Positions 1 through 9,131 of a stretch of 64,000 nucleotides of DNA are shown here, piece by piece; position 1 is the stretch's first letter; every line of letters begins with the position of its first letter. The position numbers were made by a program, and so were the translations under genes. Source of the stretch: Flavobacteriales bacterium UBA4422. Its GTDB lineage: Bacteria; Bacteroidota; Bacteroidia; Flavobacteriales_G; Salibacteraceae. Below the pieces are notes generated by a model that did not search any database, had not been told where the DNA came from, and worked only from the letters and a program-made list of their open reading frames with translations. Location: positions 62,001 through 126,000 of the forward strand of contig DGQE01000035.1 of NCBI GenBank assembly GCA_002389645.1, read 5' to 3'.

Positions 1-783
1 GTTGAAACGATTAGCGTACCTGGAACGTATGTTGTTACTTATAATGGAAACAACGGGTGTGTCGGAACGGATACGTTTGAGCTTACAGTAGAGGATTTAG
101 AGCCAATAACTAGCCCATTAGGCCCGGTAGACTTATGCGTTGGAGAGTCATTTATGGCGGGCGTGATAGGAGAGTTTACCCAATTTACATGGCAATTGGA
201 TAGCAACACTATTTCTACATCCGACTCTCTGGAAATTAGTGCTGGTGGGATATACTCGGTAATCGTAACTGGTACTAACGGGTGCACGGGAGCGGCTGAA
301 TTGGCCGTAGTAGAACGACCAGTTCCTAACCCTACTATTCAGAGTCAAGTAACAACAGGCTTAGACGTTCAGTTGTTTGTTAATGGAAACTTTACCAGCT
401 ACGAGTGGTCTGATGGAAGCACTAGCCCTTCGCTTGTAGTTTCTCAGAATGGAACGTATTCAGTCACTGTAATTGACGAATTTGGTTGTGAAGGCTCTGC
501 ATCTACAACGGTAAGTACCGTTGGAATTGAAGACCCAATTGCAAACCAAGTGACAGTTTATCCTAATCCAGCAAGAGATAACGTGTCGTTCACCTTTCCT
601 CATACTTGGATTGATAACGCATCAGTAACTATTTATGATACACAAGGTCGAGTGGTGAAAGGGTTTGAAATAACCTCAACCAATTACGCTCTCAGCCTTG
701 ATCAAATGAGCAATGGTGTGTATTTGATTCAGTTTGATTCACCTGAAGGAACGGGAAATACTTCGCTTATTGTGACAGAATAG
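1..783 (+). CDS. T9SS-secreted surface protein, 3' end only
   Basis: The frame is open from base 1, so this is the last 260 codons of a gene that begins outside the window. It reads as short beta-sandwich repeats of the PKD/Ig type, seen as 'GTYVVTYNGNNGC' near the start and 'GTYSVTVIDEFGCEG' around base 450. The last 80 or so residues, from about base 550, are a type A T9SS sorting domain: 'VTVYPNPARDNVSF', a predicted strand-rich core ('VTIYDTQGRVVKG') and a terminal 'GVYLIQF' strand. By family knowledge, such a domain directs export through the outer membrane and attachment to or release from the cell surface. The function of the N-terminal part cannot be judged. An ATG at base 154 is internal and not the start. 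A strong terminator follows at 811. Confidence 0.85.
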   Translation, partial: VETISVPGTYVVTYNGNNGCVGTDTFELTVEDLEPITSPLGPVDLCVGESFMAGVIGEFTQFTWQLDSNTISTSDSLEISAGGIYSVIVTGTNGCTGAAELAVVERPVPNPTIQSQVTTGLDVQLFVNGNFTSYEWSDGSTSPSLVVSQNGTYSVTVIDEFGCEGSASTTVSTVGIEDPIANQVTVYPNPARDNVSFTFPHTWIDNASVTIYDTQGRVVKGFEITSTNYALSLDQMSNGVYLIQFDSPEGTGNTSLIVTE

Positions 784-810
784 AAAGAAACCTATACCTA
801 CCTATCTATG

Positions 811-845
811 AAGGGCGGCTCATTTTGAGCCGCCCTTTGTTTTTA
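811..845 (+). terminator. Rho-independent terminator after the T9SS protein gene
   Basis: A perfect 12-bp stem (aagggcggctca / tgagccgccctt) with a 3-base loop is followed by TGTTTTT. It lies 28 bases after the stop codon at 783 and ends transcription of the upstream surface-protein gene. Confidence 0.9.
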
Positions 846-853
846 AATCCGAT

Positions 854-861
854 TAACTTTG
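854..861 (+). promoter_or_regulatory. Bacteroidota -7 element for the serine hydrolase gene
   Basis: TAACTTTG matches the Bacteroidota -7 consensus TAnnTTTG and lies 38 bases before the ATG at 900, just after the terminator. A TTTG occurs at 836-839, but the 14-base spacing is shorter than usual for a -33 element, so only the -7 element is proposed. Confidence 0.45.
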
Positions 862-899
862 AATGTTAGGTGTAAAACTTGATTAAAGCAAACCACAAT

Positions 900-2399
900 A
901 TGAAAAAAAGCCTATTCATCTTCCTTTCGATTCTTTGGTCAATCCAAATCATAGCGCAGCCTAACCCAGAGGAGTTTAAAACCTATTTACGGTCGTGTTA
1001 TGAGACGTTTGACCTCCCGGCAATGTCAGTATCCGTGGTCAAAGACGGACTGGTTGTGCTTAATGCCAATTTTGGAGAGCGCAGTGAAAAACTGAAAATA
1101 GGTGCCCCTGATGAAAACACGCTGTATGGGATCGCCTCGCTTTCTAAAGCCTTTACATCTGCATCCATTGGGATGTTGGTGGATGAAGGTAAATTAAAGT
1201 GGGACGATAAAGTGGTGGATCACCTACCATGGTTTGCATTGAATGACCCATATGTAACAGCCAATATGACCATAGAAGATTTGTTATGTCACAGAAGCGG
1301 ACTCATCACCTTTGATGGAGACCTACTTTGGTATGGAAGCAACTACTCTAGAGAAGAAGCGATCAAACGCTTGAGTGCTCGTCCATTGACGTATGGATTT
1401 AGGGAGGAATTTGGCTATCAGAACTTGATGTTTATGACCGCGGGTGAAGTGATAGAAAGTGTCTCGGGAATGACCTGGGATGCTTTTGTAGAGACTCGAA
1501 TTTTAAAACCATTGAGCATGGTGCGCACTACCTCATCATTCCAAAAATTTTCTACCGACTTGAACAGCGCCAAACCACACCTCAAAGGAGAAGAGATTTT
1601 TATGCTGAGCTATGATAATAGCGGGGCTACGGCAGCCCTTAACTCAAGTACTGCTGATATGAGCAAGTGGATTGACTTTTGGTTGGATGGTGGAGTTGTG
1701 AAAGGAGACACACTATTATCGCAGCAAACAATCAAAAAACTTTGGTCTATGCATACACCGCTTGGTGTGAGAAGTTTTGATGAACGCAACGGCACCCATT
1801 TTAAAGGCTATGGTTTGGGTTGGTTCTTGATGGATTATGATGGAAAAAAGGTCATTCACCATGGCGGTGGATTACCCGGCTATATTTCTAAACTGGCGTT
1901 GGTGCCAGAAAACAATTTGGGTATTATCACCTTGACCAACGACATGAGTTCCGTGCCGAATTTTTTGATGTATGCAGTAATCGATTGGGCCAATGGTAAG
2001 GATTACACGAAGTGGCGCGACATGTTTTATGAATACAAAGTGGAGGGTGATCAAAGAGAAGGGGAAAAGGAAGAGAAAAGGTTAGAGTCTAGAAAAGAAG
2101 ATCCTATGATGTTGCCGCTAACCGATTATTTAGGAACGTATGAAGATGCCATGTATGGCAAAGCAGAAGTAAGTATGGGAGTGAGTGGATTAGTAATGTC
2201 TTTATTGCCCGCAAAGGAGCTGTTTACGGGAAAAATGGAGCCATGGAATGATCATGCATTCAAGTTTGATGTCAACGATCCGTTTTTACCATATGGCGTT
2301 GCCAGCTTCGATGTAAAGGAGGATATTATAAAGGGCTTTACCATTGAGCTACCCAATTACGATTTTCATTTCGACAAGCTCAACTTTGTGAAGCAATAG
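900..2399 (+). CDS. Secreted serine hydrolase, class C beta-lactamase / penicillin-binding family
   Basis: A 499-aa protein with a signal peptide (MKKSLFIFLSILW... ending near IIAQ). All three active-site motifs of the class C beta-lactamase-like (Beta-lactamase, PF00144) family are visible: SxxK as SLSK (S80-K83), YxN as YQN (Y173), and the KTG-equivalent HxG as HHGGG (residues 320-324). The family acts as D-amino peptidases, esterases or penicillin-binding-like hydrolases in the periplasm or outside the cell. The C-terminal 120 residues, after a charged linker (EGEKEEKRLESRKED), fit the DUF3471 beta-barrel-like domain that often follows this hydrolase domain. The ATG at 900 was chosen over a TTG at 879 because it starts directly at the signal peptide. 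The substrate is unknown; true beta-lactamase activity is unlikely to be its main role. Confidence 0.85.
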   Translation: MKKSLFIFLSILWSIQIIAQPNPEEFKTYLRSCYETFDLPAMSVSVVKDGLVVLNANFGERSEKLKIGAPDENTLYGIASLSKAFTSASIGMLVDEGKLKWDDKVVDHLPWFALNDPYVTANMTIEDLLCHRSGLITFDGDLLWYGSNYSREEAIKRLSARPLTYGFREEFGYQNLMFMTAGEVIESVSGMTWDAFVETRILKPLSMVRTTSSFQKFSTDLNSAKPHLKGEEIFMLSYDNSGATAALNSSTADMSKWIDFWLDGGVVKGDTLLSQQTIKKLWSMHTPLGVRSFDERNGTHFKGYGLGWFLMDYDGKKVIHHGGGLPGYISKLALVPENNLGIITLTNDMSSVPNFLMYAVIDWANGKDYTKWRDMFYEYKVEGDQREGEKEEKRLESRKEDPMMLPLTDYLGTYEDAMYGKAEVSMGVSGLVMSLLPAKELFTGKMEPWNDHAFKFDVNDPFLPYGVASFDVKEDIIKGFTIELPNYDFHFDKLNFVKQ

Positions 2400-2400
2400 A

Positions 2401-2790
2401 TCAATACAAACGCTCTAATTGACTCAAAACTCTTTGTATACCCATCGCGCTGATGCGCTTATTCAGCTCACTTCGATGCTGATAATAAAACGCAAACTCG
2501 CTGCTTGACATCAAACCAATAATTGGCCAGACAGTGAACGCTTTAAATTCTGGGTCTTGTTTTGATGCTTGAACTAGAATAGACTCTTGGTTTGTTTTCT
2601 TAAGTGCGTTAAAACTCTTGTGGTACTTTCCGATGTAGTGCTTTGTTGCAATGAGTAAAAAGTCGTTTTGAAACTTAAGGATGGGCCTCAGCACTTCGTT
2701 TTGAAATTCCTCAATGTTTCCGCTTGCAGCAACTAAATCAAGCTTAGGGCGAATTGAAACGACAACATCATCACGCGAGACATTTTCCAT
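2401..2790 (-). CDS. Conserved hypothetical protein, 129 aa
   Basis: I do not recognise a family. It is a soluble, mostly helical-looking protein with no signal peptide or membrane segment. The N-terminus 'MENVSRDDVVVSIRPKLD' leads into 'NEVLRPILKFQNDFLLIATKHYI', and the C-terminal half is rich in charged helices ('HRSELNKRISAMGIQRVLSQLE'-like). The ATG at 2790 gives a natural start. It is convergent with the serine hydrolase gene, with a single base between the two stop codons. An intrinsic terminator of the next minus-strand gene lies just upstream, so this gene is probably transcribed on its own. Confidence 0.65.
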   Translation of the reverse strand: MENVSRDDVVVSIRPKLDLVAASGNIEEFQNEVLRPILKFQNDFLLIATKHYIGKYHKSFNALKKTNQESILVQASKQDPEFKAFTVWPIIGLMSSSEFAFYYQHRSELNKRISAMGIQRVLSQLERLY

Positions 2791-2825
2791 AAGTAATAAA
2801 CAGTATTACTTAGTAAAAGTTGACA

Positions 2826-2854
2826 CAAAAAAGCCCCGCGAATTTCGCGGGGCT
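2826..2854 (-). terminator. Rho-independent terminator of the lamin-tail protein gene
   Basis: A GC-rich stem (agccccgcga / tcgcggggct, 2832-2854) with a 3-base loop is followed, on the minus strand, by a run of Ts (AAAAAA at 2827-2832 on the plus strand). It lies 24 bases past the stop codon of the minus-strand gene ending at 2878. Confidence 0.88.
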
Positions 2855-2877
2855 TCGGTATTATTTAGATCAGTCGT

Positions 2878-5634
2878 TTACTTGATCACAACTCTAAAGG
2901 CTTCTCCAGATGTTGTTTCAATAATGTAAAGACCTTGATTTAATCCAGAAAGATCGGTGCTAGAAACATTCGTTTCAGACATAATCAATTGACCGGTTAA
3001 GCTGTAAAGGTTGAATGATACTTTTTGGTTAAAGTAAAGCGCCTCACCATTGTTAGGGTTAGGCCAAGCTTTAACACTTGTAGCTCCAATCTCTTCAATA
3101 GATAAGTATTGGTTCATTGCATTTGGTGTAGCAATGTCAAACACAACCCATGGCTCCCCGCCATCAGTCTCGCGACCAAATGATTGGTTTGAGTCAAGAG
3201 CGGTGTAATCAACCTCATCAATGAACTCTATTTGACATCCATTTCTGTATGTGAGACCGACATAACCAGCTGAGTCTAACGTAAAGTTTGCGTGAAGTGG
3301 GCCTTCAGTAGTTTCATTATCTGCCCAAATGATAGCATAACCACCAGCAGGAACAACTTCAGTTACACCCATAGCTACTTCAAACTTAGTAATGTCCAAA
3401 TTGTCATTAGTGAAGAATAACCCCTCTAAAGGCACATCAACATCGCCAGTATTGTAAACCTCGATCCAATCATCGTAATCACCATTCTCATCTTGATATG
3501 CTGATACATTATCAGCCATCAACTCGTTGATCACCAAGCTTGGTGCTGGCATTGAACTAGTGTCAATGTCAGTAAAGTACATTGGGAAAATCTGATACCC
3601 TTCAAGATAAGGAGCGTTCTGATCAAATTGGCCACCGATACCAGTAACATTGAAAATGCCAGCAGGAGCAACCGCCCAATTATCATCTACATCTGTATCA
3701 GAATCAATGCGCATTGTTATTGTATCACCAAGGCAAGTCAATAGTCTTACATTGCTAGATCCTCCGTTTGGCCATTCTCCAGCGTCAATCACTTGAACAT
3801 TGTTGATTCTCATAGGCTCAGACTCTGTCATTTGACTTGGCTCTTGAACAATCATTGGCATTGGAACGGGGTTTCCTGCACTTAAAACTTGGATAGAGTC
3901 TACAAATAACTCCGTTAATCCATTGTAGAAATCAATTTCTCCTCTAACCAATAGTGAGTCACCTTCGGTAACTACATAGTTACTTACATCGTTGAAGTTG
4001 AAAATGTTAATTCCCTCGGCATCCCAAAGCGTAAAAGAAAGGCCATTGTTTCCATCCAAATCAACCCCTAAAACAACTCCTGTTGTCCAATAGGTATTGC
4101 CTAAAGAATCTGGCTCACCATTGTTATCATCGTTGTTGATGTCAGCAATAGGGTAAATGTTGTCATCATCATTTATTGATAGCTCAACAACACTATCGTT
4201 TCCTAAAATAGCATTTGTGATGTTTTGAAAAATGAATAACGCATCCTCAGGGTTTTCACGATTCATATCATTAACTACTGTGATCAAAATCGTATCAGTA
4301 ATACTTTGAAACGGAGGCGCAGTAATCGTATGCGGTAATGCAGGTGATGCGGTGAAGTCTGCTCCAAGCGTTGCAGATGATGATGCGTCTAAAGCTATTT
4401 CAGCAGTTGCAGTGTCTTCTCCAAGGTTATTGCAGGTATAAATGAGCTCATACGTGGAAGCGTCAGCTTCTTCAGTTTCCCAGGCTGAACTAACAAAACT
4501 GAACTCAGGGGTTGGATATGCACCCCCAAAATATACACTGTCGCAAAAGAATGTGTCGTTTGCACCAGGTACACCAAAGTCAAAGAAGATAGACAGTAAG
4601 TTGTAATCTAATGCATAGTTTATAGCTGGTGTGCTTGGAGAGTTGTTTGTGAAGTCGAAAATGATAGTCTCCCAAGCGTTTGCCACTGTGGATGTCATGT
4701 CTGTTTCAACGCTCAGTGCTGGAGATCCAACTACCTCAGCCTTAAGTTTGATGGTCATGCCAACCGCTGGGGAATAAACCTTTGCTGAAATTTTATTGTC
4801 AATTACCGTAAAAGGAATATCAGAAGCCAGTCCTGCTGGTGTGCTCAACGTTACACCAGCCCAAGTTGGCGCGCCTCCAGGCTTAACAACTTCCAAAACA
4901 TTGTTTGTAATATTTGTAGGGTCTAAAGCAAGAATAGATGTGTTACCTCCAAACGGAGTGGTTGTATAGTCTACGTTTGCTGTATCATCCCAGGTAATTG
5001 GAAGGTCGATTTGTGCAGGGCCCGTTGCACAATTCATGGTATGAGCACCAGCGCTATCCCAAGTGTCTTGAGGAAAAACAATCCATTGCGAATTGGCAAC
5101 AGTTGTACCTGCAGAAGTAACCCAGTTAGTATCAGGAGAACATACATCTGGTTTTCTAACAAGAGTGTGCTCACCGGTTGCATTTGCAACGCCAGCAACA
5201 TCCCATCCTGTTCCCGGGTCAACGCCTGACTGACCAACGGCATCAATTAAGACGAAGCTCATGGAGCCTGTGTCTTTTGCCAAGCCAACAGCATCATCAC
5301 CATTGAAAAAGGTTGCACTGCTGTAAGCGGTGGTTGCGTTGTTTGCAGCAAGTATTATTGGATCTGCACTAGAGTTTGCAGCAACGAGCACTTCCCCATC
5401 TAATATCCAACCAGTAAGCTGAACAGTGCTTTCAGGCCAAGATCCTCCATTGGAAATTCGCCATAATTGATAGCCATCAAGGTTCACAGAATCACCAGTG
5501 CCGTTGTAAATTTCAATGTATTTATTGTTCGAGCTTCCCTCAGCATACTCAGAAATTATAAGGTCCGTGGCTTGACCTAAAACATTCCCCGTGAAGAATA
5601 TAGCCAAAAAAGAAAAGAGTAAAAGTTTTTTCAT
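2878..5634 (-). CDS. Lamin-tail and OB-fold surface protein with T9SS sorting domain
   Basis: 918 aa with a signal peptide ending near 'NVLGQ'. Order seen: lamin-tail domain 1 from residue 24 ('LIISEYAEGSSNNKYIEIYN'); a beta-sandwich region resembling carbohydrate-binding modules around 205-370; a Calx-beta-like segment around 375-485 ('LGADFTASP', 'ENPEDALFIF'); an OB-fold-like segment around 490-600 (DUF5689-like, 'NTYWTTGVVLGVDLDGNN'); lamin-tail domain 2 from about 698 ('LVINELMADNVSAYQDENGD'); and a type A sorting domain from about 853 ('VKAWPNPNNGEALYF'). Lamin-tail plus OB is the accessory part of many secreted bacterial nucleases and phosphatases, but no catalytic domain is visible here. 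It is a surface protein of unknown ligand. It follows another lamin-tail gene on the same strand, 83 bases downstream. Confidence 0.85.
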   Translation of the reverse strand: MKKLLLFSFLAIFFTGNVLGQATDLIISEYAEGSSNNKYIEIYNGTGDSVNLDGYQLWRISNGGSWPESTVQLTGWILDGEVLVAANSSADPIILAANNATTAYSSATFFNGDDAVGLAKDTGSMSFVLIDAVGQSGVDPGTGWDVAGVANATGEHTLVRKPDVCSPDTNWVTSAGTTVANSQWIVFPQDTWDSAGAHTMNCATGPAQIDLPITWDDTANVDYTTTPFGGNTSILALDPTNITNNVLEVVKPGGAPTWAGVTLSTPAGLASDIPFTVIDNKISAKVYSPAVGMTIKLKAEVVGSPALSVETDMTSTVANAWETIIFDFTNNSPSTPAINYALDYNLLSIFFDFGVPGANDTFFCDSVYFGGAYPTPEFSFVSSAWETEEADASTYELIYTCNNLGEDTATAEIALDASSSATLGADFTASPALPHTITAPPFQSITDTILITVVNDMNRENPEDALFIFQNITNAILGNDSVVELSINDDDNIYPIADINNDDNNGEPDSLGNTYWTTGVVLGVDLDGNNGLSFTLWDAEGINIFNFNDVSNYVVTEGDSLLVRGEIDFYNGLTELFVDSIQVLSAGNPVPMPMIVQEPSQMTESEPMRINNVQVIDAGEWPNGGSSNVRLLTCLGDTITMRIDSDTDVDDNWAVAPAGIFNVTGIGGQFDQNAPYLEGYQIFPMYFTDIDTSSMPAPSLVINELMADNVSAYQDENGDYDDWIEVYNTGDVDVPLEGLFFTNDNLDITKFEVAMGVTEVVPAGGYAIIWADNETTEGPLHANFTLDSAGYVGLTYRNGCQIEFIDEVDYTALDSNQSFGRETDGGEPWVVFDIATPNAMNQYLSIEEIGATSVKAWPNPNNGEALYFNQKVSFNLYSLTGQLIMSETNVSSTDLSGLNQGLYIIETTSGEAFRVVIK

Positions 5635-5717
5635 GTCAAGATTTTTGATTTGTGCAAAGGTTAGAAGTCTTGCTGAACAAACATTAAGTAAAGATTAATT
5701 AATTTGTTTTTTTCTAA

Positions 5718-8700
5718 CTAGTTGAGTCTTGAGGCCACTACTATTGGCAGGCGAAACTTTTCCTTCTCATTTTTTAGGTTGAAGGCTTCAGCAAGGATGA
5801 TATGAATACCTGTGGCTGCCTTTTCTCCATTGTCTTTAGTTCCATCCCAAGTGAAACTGCCCGCTGCCCCAATCAATTGATTGCTGGCTACGGTTTTTAT
5901 TTCAACACCACGATCATTGAACACGCGCACTGTCATTGAGTAACCAGCCGAGGGAAGTCTGAAGTTAATATTCACTAAGTCTTGATAACCATCGTTGTCA
6001 GGAGAGATGAATTCGCTGCTCAACACCACTCCGGCTTCTTCATTTGAACTAGCATAGTCCTGAGAGTTTTGATAACCAGGCGTAGCATAGTTTTCAGTAG
6101 ATGATGCAGAATGCCAATTTCCATCGTCATCACTAGCTCGAGAAGCGCTTAATCGCTCTAGTGATACACCGTCTAAATTGTCTAGGAGTGAAAAATGAAG
6201 GTCTTCATTGTAGTCGAATCGGTCCATTTGCCGGCCTAATTGATCAAATAGAATAACCGACCCTTCGCTGTTCGGGTAGCTCGGCAAATCCATCAGATAA
6301 AGGTTTTCAGTTGCTGTAAAAGGATAATTTACGACCACATCATCTACATCTTCACAAAATGCTATAAAGTTTTGGGCGCTGAATGATTTGGGTTGAGAGG
6401 AAACGAGGTTAAAGCGCAAGCTATCGTTAGAGTCATAATACCCCAGCGACCACCCTTCCAAGTTGATATTCGATTGCGAGACATTAAAAAGCTCTACGAA
6501 GTCGCTTCCAGAGCCACGCGGATTAAAGAGCACTTCATTGATCACGATATCGCCTGAATCATGCAAATACAATTCGTAAGTTAAGTCATAGCTTGACATC
6601 CCAGCGCAGTTTTTGAGCGAATCAACCTCAATGAAGTAGACCTGACCGCCATTAAATTCTTCAGTGGATGATAGCAAGCCTTTATCAAGTGATTCACCAA
6701 AAACCAAGGAATACGAGCTGCCATTTACGTTGGCTGAATAGTTCAATGAATCAAGTCGGCCGTTAAAACTCAGCTCAATACTCATGTTGGAAATAAATTG
6801 TGCTGACGCGATAGAAATGAGAGGTGCGGGTAGGGCTTCAAAAACAGAGTTTTCGTCACCTGGAGTTCCTCCTAATACTGCTTCACTTTCTCTCCAATTA
6901 TTAGCAGAACCGCAGATGTCATTGGGGTTGATGCGCTCTAAGCTCCAACCACCATCTGCTTTATTGGCGTCTTCATACCATTCGTCTGAGTAGTTTACTT
7001 GATCAATTAATGTATTTCCGACAGAAAGCTGAAGCTTGTCGCCAGTATTGTTCAAGCTGGGTAAAGAGCTGCACGGAATTACTTTGCCTAAAGAGCTGAA
7101 TAACGCTTCATGGGCATCATCACACACGATCACGTATTCTCCGGGAAGAATTGACTCAGCAAAAAGATTAGAAGACGATGACGCATCTGAAATCATCAAA
7201 CCTTCGGTTGAAATCAATTTATCGCTGCGGTTATAAATTTCTAGGAACTCTGCGCTTGGAAGTCCTGACAACTCTGATAATGTAGGATAGATTTCATTGA
7301 TGATAAGATCGAACGCTGCTGGCGATGAGCCAATGCCAATTTCAAAACTTGCCGCGGTAATGCCATTGCTTTCGCAATCGCTTTGGCCTGAAATGGAAAG
7401 GGTGTAAACTATGCTCGGGTCAAGGTTTGATGACAAGCTCAATGAAACCGATTCAAAAAAGGCATCTGGCTGAACCATCTGAACGGTGATGCCATTATCC
7501 AAGAAGTACGTTCCATTGAGGAGTGATGTGCTATCCATCACTTCGTTGAATGTGATTTCAATTTCTGAAAGACTGATAATTGAAACATCATCAACTATTG
7601 GGGCAGTGATGTCAGGTTCAACACTATACGCACTGTTTTGTAGCCCAGGAGTTCCACCGTTCGAATTTAAAGATGCTGTCCAATTGGTTTTTCCGCTGCA
7701 TGGAGTCAACGGGTTAATCAACTCTAGTGCATATCCGCCATCGTCTTTGATGGGGTCATTGTACCAACTTAAAGCGTATGAAAGTTGATCAATAATGACG
7801 CTGTCAATTTCTATTGAAATATCGTCACCTGAGTTATTCAAAGCGGGTAAAGAAGAAAGTGGAACAACTCGCCCAAAAGCGCTGAATGAAGCTGTATCTT
7901 CTTCATCACAGAGAATAATATATTCCCCGGGAGTAAATACTTCAAACGAGTTGACATTGCTAGAGCTAGAAGCATCTGAAAAAACCAAATTGCTTATGTC
8001 TAGAAGCTTATTGCTTGTGTTGTAAAGTTCAATGTATTCCAGCTCTGGAAGACCGAACGAAGGTGTGGGGTCGGCCATAATTTCATTGATCACAATGTCT
8101 TTATATGATGCGACACCGAACTCATAAAAAGTAAATTGATCAATTGCATTAACTATAGGGTTCCCGCTGATGTCTGCAACCTGATTGGTGGTAAGTGTAA
8201 GTGGGGTTCCAATGGGAAATGACGAGGCAAAGGTCAACTCGACAGTTGTTGATGAAGTGAAAGAAGCTACAGAAGGGTTTCCTATACCGTTGCTTATAGA
8301 GTAGTTGCTCAGCGCTTCAGCACTTGTTTGGTCTATCGGCTCATTGAATATGATCTGTAAATCATTTGCATTTGTTGGAATAACACTGATTATTTGAGGC
8401 GCCACCACATCTAAATAGGCGTTTCCAGTGACAATAAAATCATCAAAGTAAAATTTGTCTGATCGCGTGCTCGTATAATCGCACAACACACCAAAATATT
8501 GAGATGATTGATGTGTTGTGTCTTGCACAGTGCCTTGTGATGCGAAAACAGCGGTCAAACTAGTATCAGCCAAAAGCTCCCAGTTTCCATCCGTATCTCT
8601 TGTTGCTCTTACCAAAACTTCAACCGTGGACTCATTCAATAAGTCGTCTACTCCATCTATGATTTCCGTGACGGTTGTTCCTGTTTGTCGGCATAGACTC

Positions 8701-9056
8701 ATCTCGTCTTCGGTATTTCCTAGCTGGATGAAATAGCCATTTAATGCCCCTTCAAAATCACTTTGATCACTCACTAAATATATACGGGCTTTATTGCTTG
8801 CAGAAGGGTTGAACTCCAGCCGAACGTAGCACTCCCAGACGCCTGTATCAATGGCAACAGAAGGTGTAAATAGATATGATTTATCAGTAACGGCAGGAGC
8901 ATCTAAGTGCAATTCATTGCTGGCGTTTACTTCAAAATTGATTTGCTCACCTTGCCATGTTGGGTTATTGGTAAAGTCGCCATCGGTAAACGCATCACTG
9001 AATTGACCTAAAACGGACAAAGGAATGAAGAGAAGTAAGGTTAATAAATGCTTCAA
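5718..9056 (-). CDS. Large secreted protein with three lamin-tail domains and FlgD-like C-terminus
   Basis: 1112 aa with a signal peptide (MKHLLTLLLFIPLSVLGQ). The N-terminal 200 residues look like a LamG/concanavalin-type sandwich. Then Ig-like units of the SbsA type ('IISVIPTNANDLQIIFNEPID') alternate with lamin-tail domains: Ig around 219, LTD around 319 ('DIVINEIMADPTPSFG'), Ig around 485, LTD around 583 ('LIINEIYPTLSELSGLP'), Ig around 740, LTD around 834 ('DIVINEVLFNPRGSGSDF'). The last 105 residues ('FISPDNDGYQDLVNINFRLP', then 'GSFTWDGTKDNGEKAATGIH') are a FlgD-type Ig domain, not a classical type A sorting domain. It is probably a cell-surface or secreted adhesive protein. It lies upstream of the other lamin-tail gene and is divergent from asd. 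Confidence 0.85.
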   Translation of the reverse strand: MKHLLTLLLFIPLSVLGQFSDAFTDGDFTNNPTWQGEQINFEVNASNELHLDAPAVTDKSYLFTPSVAIDTGVWECYVRLEFNPSASNKARIYLVSDQSDFEGALNGYFIQLGNTEDEMSLCRQTGTTVTEIIDGVDDLLNESTVEVLVRATRDTDGNWELLADTSLTAVFASQGTVQDTTHQSSQYFGVLCDYTSTRSDKFYFDDFIVTGNAYLDVVAPQIISVIPTNANDLQIIFNEPIDQTSAEALSNYSISNGIGNPSVASFTSSTTVELTFASSFPIGTPLTLTTNQVADISGNPIVNAIDQFTFYEFGVASYKDIVINEIMADPTPSFGLPELEYIELYNTSNKLLDISNLVFSDASSSSNVNSFEVFTPGEYIILCDEEDTASFSAFGRVVPLSSLPALNNSGDDISIEIDSVIIDQLSYALSWYNDPIKDDGGYALELINPLTPCSGKTNWTASLNSNGGTPGLQNSAYSVEPDITAPIVDDVSIISLSEIEITFNEVMDSTSLLNGTYFLDNGITVQMVQPDAFFESVSLSLSSNLDPSIVYTLSISGQSDCESNGITAASFEIGIGSSPAAFDLIINEIYPTLSELSGLPSAEFLEIYNRSDKLISTEGLMISDASSSSNLFAESILPGEYVIVCDDAHEALFSSLGKVIPCSSLPSLNNTGDKLQLSVGNTLIDQVNYSDEWYEDANKADGGWSLERINPNDICGSANNWRESEAVLGGTPGDENSVFEALPAPLISIASAQFISNMSIELSFNGRLDSLNYSANVNGSSYSLVFGESLDKGLLSSTEEFNGGQVYFIEVDSLKNCAGMSSYDLTYELYLHDSGDIVINEVLFNPRGSGSDFVELFNVSQSNINLEGWSLGYYDSNDSLRFNLVSSQPKSFSAQNFIAFCEDVDDVVVNYPFTATENLYLMDLPSYPNSEGSVILFDQLGRQMDRFDYNEDLHFSLLDNLDGVSLERLSASRASDDDGNWHSASSTENYATPGYQNSQDYASSNEEAGVVLSSEFISPDNDGYQDLVNINFRLPSAGYSMTVRVFNDRGVEIKTVASNQLIGAAGSFTWDGTKDNGEKAATGIHIILAEAFNLKNEKEKFRLPIVVASRLN

Positions 9057-9075
9057 CTACCGCAGGTTAGACTGA

Positions 9076-9104
9076 TTTGAGCAAATGTAATTATCCTACT
9101 TTTG
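9076..9104 (+). promoter_or_regulatory. asd promoter (-33 TTTG, -7 TACTTTTG)
   Basis: TTTG at 9076-9079 and TACTTTTG at 9097-9104 are separated by 17 bases, a good Bacteroidota promoter. The -7 ends 27 bases before the asd ATG at 9132. The same stretch holds CAAATGTA (9082-9089), which on the minus strand reads TACATTTG, a -7 candidate for the divergent gene starting at 9056. The two promoters would overlap. Confidence 0.55.
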
Positions 9105-9131
9105 GCCGCGAATTAAGTTAGCGTTAAAATC

